64,000 nucleotides of DNA from Augochlora pura (taxonomy: Eukaryota; Arthropoda; Insecta; Hymenoptera; Halictidae). Numbering within the stretch: the first letter of the stretch is position 1; each line of letters starts with the position of its first letter. The stretch lies in NCBI RefSeq assembly GCF_028453695.1, contig NC_135777.1, forward strand, positions 17,907,714 through 17,971,713, in the 5' to 3' direction. The notes beneath the pieces are model-generated. The model made no database searches. It worked only from the letters and a program-made list of their open reading frames with translations, and had not been told where the DNA came from. The position numbers and the translations under genes were made by a program. Below, one piece after another: positions 61,701 to 64,000 of the stretch.

Positions 61701-63301
61701 GAAAGTCGACTCATAACGAAGACTAATCGACGGAATCGTACGATCAGTTTGCAATACTGCCGAGAGACCACTCCTGCTTATCTTTGGACTTTCCCCTCTG
61801 TCGCCCCTACTCCAACGCAAACGCAACTAAACACGCGTCATTCCCCTATCGGCCTTCAACCAAAGCAGTTTGTATAGAGGTTAACCAGTTTGTCCCACTC
61901 TCTTTTTCAGAAAAAAAAAAGAAAGAAAAATGAGATACACGCTGGAGGAAGCGGGAAGAATGAAAGCGATACCAAGTATCGAGAATGCTGTCCGATAAAA
62001 TGCGTTGAACATTAGCCTCTGTCCTTTATGTATATAGAGCTTCGAAAACCAGGGGACGCTGACTTAATCGATGCATGCGTAAAAACAAGTTGCAAGTGTT
62101 CGCCTACTTTTACGCAGTTTGATATTTAGAGATATATCGACACTGCAGTATCTATGGCTCGCTTCATACGCCATACAGCAATGATAATCTTAGAATCGTA
62201 CCAACGCGGGTGCCTCAAACTTTTTAATCCCCAGCTAGTTTGGTGGTTAAGTGTGTATACTGTAGCGGAGTAACTGCAATTCTATTGTATACAAATTATT
62301 TAAATTATAAACACATTGTTTTACATTATAAAGCAAATTAGAGGAAATAATTATACACTTGTATTGATAACTGAAAAGTTATGATTATATCAAATCAGCT
62401 GGAGATGTAACAAAGTCAGGGGGGTTAGTTGCCTTTTTTTTATTAATCTACGTGTACGTTTATAAACATTTTTTTAATTGCTTTTACAAGATGCATATAC
62501 ACATATATTGTTCAAGATTTATACAAGATGTCTCAATATCAATGATACAATCAAAGTGAGAGTGACTGCACTAGAAAATACAAAGCTGAAAATATAAAAT
62601 AAAATACTTTTATATTAGGCTTGTGTAAAGAACCCATTTTTTAACTTATTTTATAGGAGAAAATTACCCTATTTCTAATTGGACTATGAATACTGGGACA
62701 TCCTATATATATATATAAAAGCAACAGTTGCTGTTTTTTATTTGTTATGTATTGTGTTTTGTATTTCTGTTGGAACTGTAATGTAATTTTGTGATAGGAA
62801 AGGTCACCTGATAAATGTTTCTTACATTAATGGTGACCTTTCATGCATTTCTTGATACATGACTGATTTTGTGGAAATTCCAGTGAGTTTTTTCTACTGG
62901 AATTAACTTATACTTTAGTTATAAAGAAGCTTATTTAATATCTATATACAAATAATATACAATGGAATAGTATTTTGTATGAATACTAAATAAAAATAGC
63001 CATTTGCATCTTTGAAAAAATTATTAAAATTTATATATAGATATTTTTTACAGCAAATTAGAAATGTCTATAAAAACTTACCTTCTTTAATCCATTCATC
63101 CAACTCTTCTAAAAGTTTTGTAGCAACTTGTGCTCGGGAAGGGTGCTCTTCATACATAACAGGTTCAACATTTTTAGTAGGCTCTACAGACTTATCATCG
63201 AACAGAAGCCAGTCATCCTCTACATCTGTGGACAATGTCCCACTAGGTGACACTGGCTCCAGCTTCCACATCCAAATCTCTTGATTCTGACCAGTTGACA
63301 T
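58740..63301 (-). CDS. crc: ATF4 / cryptocephal bZIP transcription factor
   Basis: The main isoform has minus-strand exons 63301-63082 and 59596-58740, joined in phase 1, giving 358 residues (fly Crc is similar). ATF4 is the nuclear effector of the integrated stress response and, in flies, of ecdysone-linked moulting signals. The basic region KKEQNKNAATRYRQKKKQEI is the diagnostic ATF4 sequence. It is followed by a leucine zipper with leucines spaced by seven to the end, KAKGLMK. The N-terminal part has WKLEP, DDWLLF and an acidic activation region. EEPFSDWLEEKIELP crosses the intron. A SxxxS run next to TSSGGSYTSSEDSVDDPDW resembles a phosphodegron of the betaTrCP type. MSTGQNQ (63301) is taken as start because it is the first ATG in the coding frame after the overlapping uORF. 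The 3.5-kb intron holds an alternative first exon. Confidence 0.93.
60764..60785 (-). CDS. crc: Alternative short first coding exon of ATF4
   Basis: On the minus strand, ATG at 60785 encodes MAAICYS plus one base and ends at GCG|GTACGT, a good donor. Its phase 1 matches the shared ATF4 exon at 59596, which would give MAAICYSEPFSDWLEEKIEL and a 292-residue isoform lacking the first ~73 residues. A CACGTG lies immediately upstream. Drosophila crc also has isoforms from alternative promoters. Transcript support is needed to be sure. Confidence 0.6.
60786..61900. promoter_or_regulatory. Putative internal promoter of the short ATF4 isoform
   Basis: Relatively GC-rich sequence upstream (on the minus strand) of the alternative first exon. 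It has three CACGTG palindromes at 60789-60794, 61031-61036 and 61375-61380; the first two share the longer CACGTGTAGCG. Open frames on both strands here lack family features. Confidence 0.45.
62798..62904. repeat. Two adjacent short hairpins in the ATF4 intron
   Basis: Hairpin 1: GAAAGGTCACC (62798-62808) pairs with GGTGACCTTTC (62832-62842), with an inner 5-bp stem at 62814-62818/62824-62828. Hairpin 2: AATTCCAGT (62876-62884) pairs with ACTGGAATT (62896-62904) around an 11-base loop. Pairing is exact in the stated stems. Confidence 0.75.
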
Positions 63302-63760
63302 TGTTGATACGGGCCCAATCAAAAGGTATCAAATAATGAAAAGAAATTTGTGTCGTCTGTGCGACGTAGCTCGAAGTGAGCGCCATGATGGCTCTGAAAG
63401 TGCAAATACTTATGGTTAGATATAATGTAAATATACAACATGCTTTAATAAATTGAAAACATTTGCACTTTTCAATTATTATGTGACTTATGCATAAGCT
63501 ATACAATTATTTGTTCACATTAAAATATAAACATAATGACTGTACCAACAGTTAGAATAAATTTTATATTGCCAGTTCTTGTTCCTGTTTAGTTATCTGT
63601 TTGGTTGTCAACACAAAAATATGTGTGCAAAAGAGAAAAACATTCAGAAAAAGGTTAAAAGTTTGATGGTTGTTCATGAACAGCTATAAAATTTCGAGGC
63701 AAACCGAATCCGTGCATTGTATTCCAGCGTATATTATGTAACTTACAAGTAACTCATCAT
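63243..63760 (-). promoter_or_regulatory. ATF4 uORF2, overlapping the main start out of frame
   Basis: On the minus strand a frame opens at ATG ATG at 63760 in a 5'UTR exon ending at 63747 (ACTT|GTAAGT). It is spliced to 63393 (CTTTCAG acceptor) and runs MMSYLAIMALTSSYVAQ to TAG at 63243, 54 codons in all. Without that splice it still opens at ATG 63386 with 47 codons. It passes over the ATF4 ATG (63301) in another frame by about 59 bases. This is the arrangement of mammalian ATF4 uORF2 (59 codons, overlapping the start), which blocks ATF4 translation except when eIF2 is phosphorylated. Confidence 0.75.
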
Positions 63761-63799
63761 CGTAGGAATGTTCGCGGAAAATATGACTATAAAGACACA

Positions 63800-63811
63800 C
63801 TACAATTTCAT
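63800..63811 (-). promoter_or_regulatory. ATF4 uORF1, three codons
   Basis: The minus-strand leader contains ATG AAA TTG TAG, encoding three residues, upstream of uORF2. Mammalian ATF4 uORF1 is also three codons and permits re-initiation. An in-frame ATG 18 bases upstream (63829) would make it nine codons. Another ATG at 63834 opens an eight-codon frame ending at 63808. The 5' boundary of the leader is not visible; it may begin near or beyond the window end. Confidence 0.6.
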
Positions 63812-64000
63812 GACGCAACACCGAACCATGTCATCCAGTCAAATTTAACAGAAGCACTTGCAGTTTTAGTATTTTAAAAATTGGTTTCTTCCAAACGATA
63901 TGTGAAGCTCACATTGTCATAAAATGAGAAGTGAAATTCGTTGTTCGGTGATAGCGTCATTCGGAAACGTGAGTGCTTGGTCGCGGAATGATGATTCACA

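Noticed and set aside
61638..61877. 79-codon plus-strand frame opposite the ATF4 intron
   Set aside because: No splice partners or motifs, and antisense to the ATF4 leader region.
1..64000. tRNA, rRNA, CRISPR array or viral insertions
   Set aside because: Scanned by eye for tRNA B-box-like motifs, phased repeats and retroviral or transposase frames; nothing supportable was found apart from the MITE.

Overview
The window is a nuclear segment of an insect genome, most likely a hymenopteran and probably a bee. It is strongly AT-rich, has short GT-AG introns, and every recognisable protein is an animal housekeeping or regulatory protein with insect-type architecture. The lineage call is an inference from gene content and composition; species cannot be read from the sequence. 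A run of 100 N (35915-36014) is an assembly gap.

Layout, left to right: a possible first exon of a minus-strand gene at the very edge; a TMEM268-like membrane protein (+, 2416-6872) with duplicated 3' exons; a UPF0449/C19orf25-like coiled-coil protein (-, 7846-8299); the AP endonuclease APEX1/Rrp1 (+, 9158-10719); an unexplained stretch with broken minus-strand reading frames (10931-11570); the Hedgehog acyltransferase rasp/HHAT (+, 11646-13658); a four-finger C2H2 protein (-, 15909-18829); a lebercilin (LCA5)-like ciliary protein (-, 20363-23588); mitochondrial ABCB7/Atm1 (-, 24455-29211), whose first intron holds an intronless SETD4 gene (-, 27460-28761); PDSS2 (+, 30006-31617); TRAPPC3/Bet3 (+, 32663-33425); a solo RNF180/DUSP12-type zinc domain protein (+, 34105-34617); striatin/Cka (-, 36404-40329); windei/ATF7IP (+, 45975-51333); an RNF144-type RBR ubiquitin ligase (+, 54253-55790); a piggyBac-like MITE (58216-58473); and ATF4/cryptocephal (-, 58740 to about 63900) with uORFs and an alternative first exon.

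The genes do not form one pathway. Several pairs are divergent and may share promoters: UPF0449 with APEX1, ABCB7 with PDSS2, and Cka with windei. ABCB7 and PDSS2 are both mitochondrial (Fe-S cluster export and ubiquinone side chain).

Most notable points: tandem alternative terminal exons and a GC-AG intron in the TMEM268-like gene; a probable second GC-AG intron in ABCB7; SETD4 nested in ABCB7; a perfect 32-bp inverted repeat upstream of TRAPPC3; a tidy TTAA-flanked MITE; and an ATF4 leader that resembles the mammalian one, with a three-codon uORF and then a uORF of about 54 codons overlapping the main start out of frame.

Exon boundaries were derived by hand from splice-site consensus, reading phase and family alignment, without transcript data.
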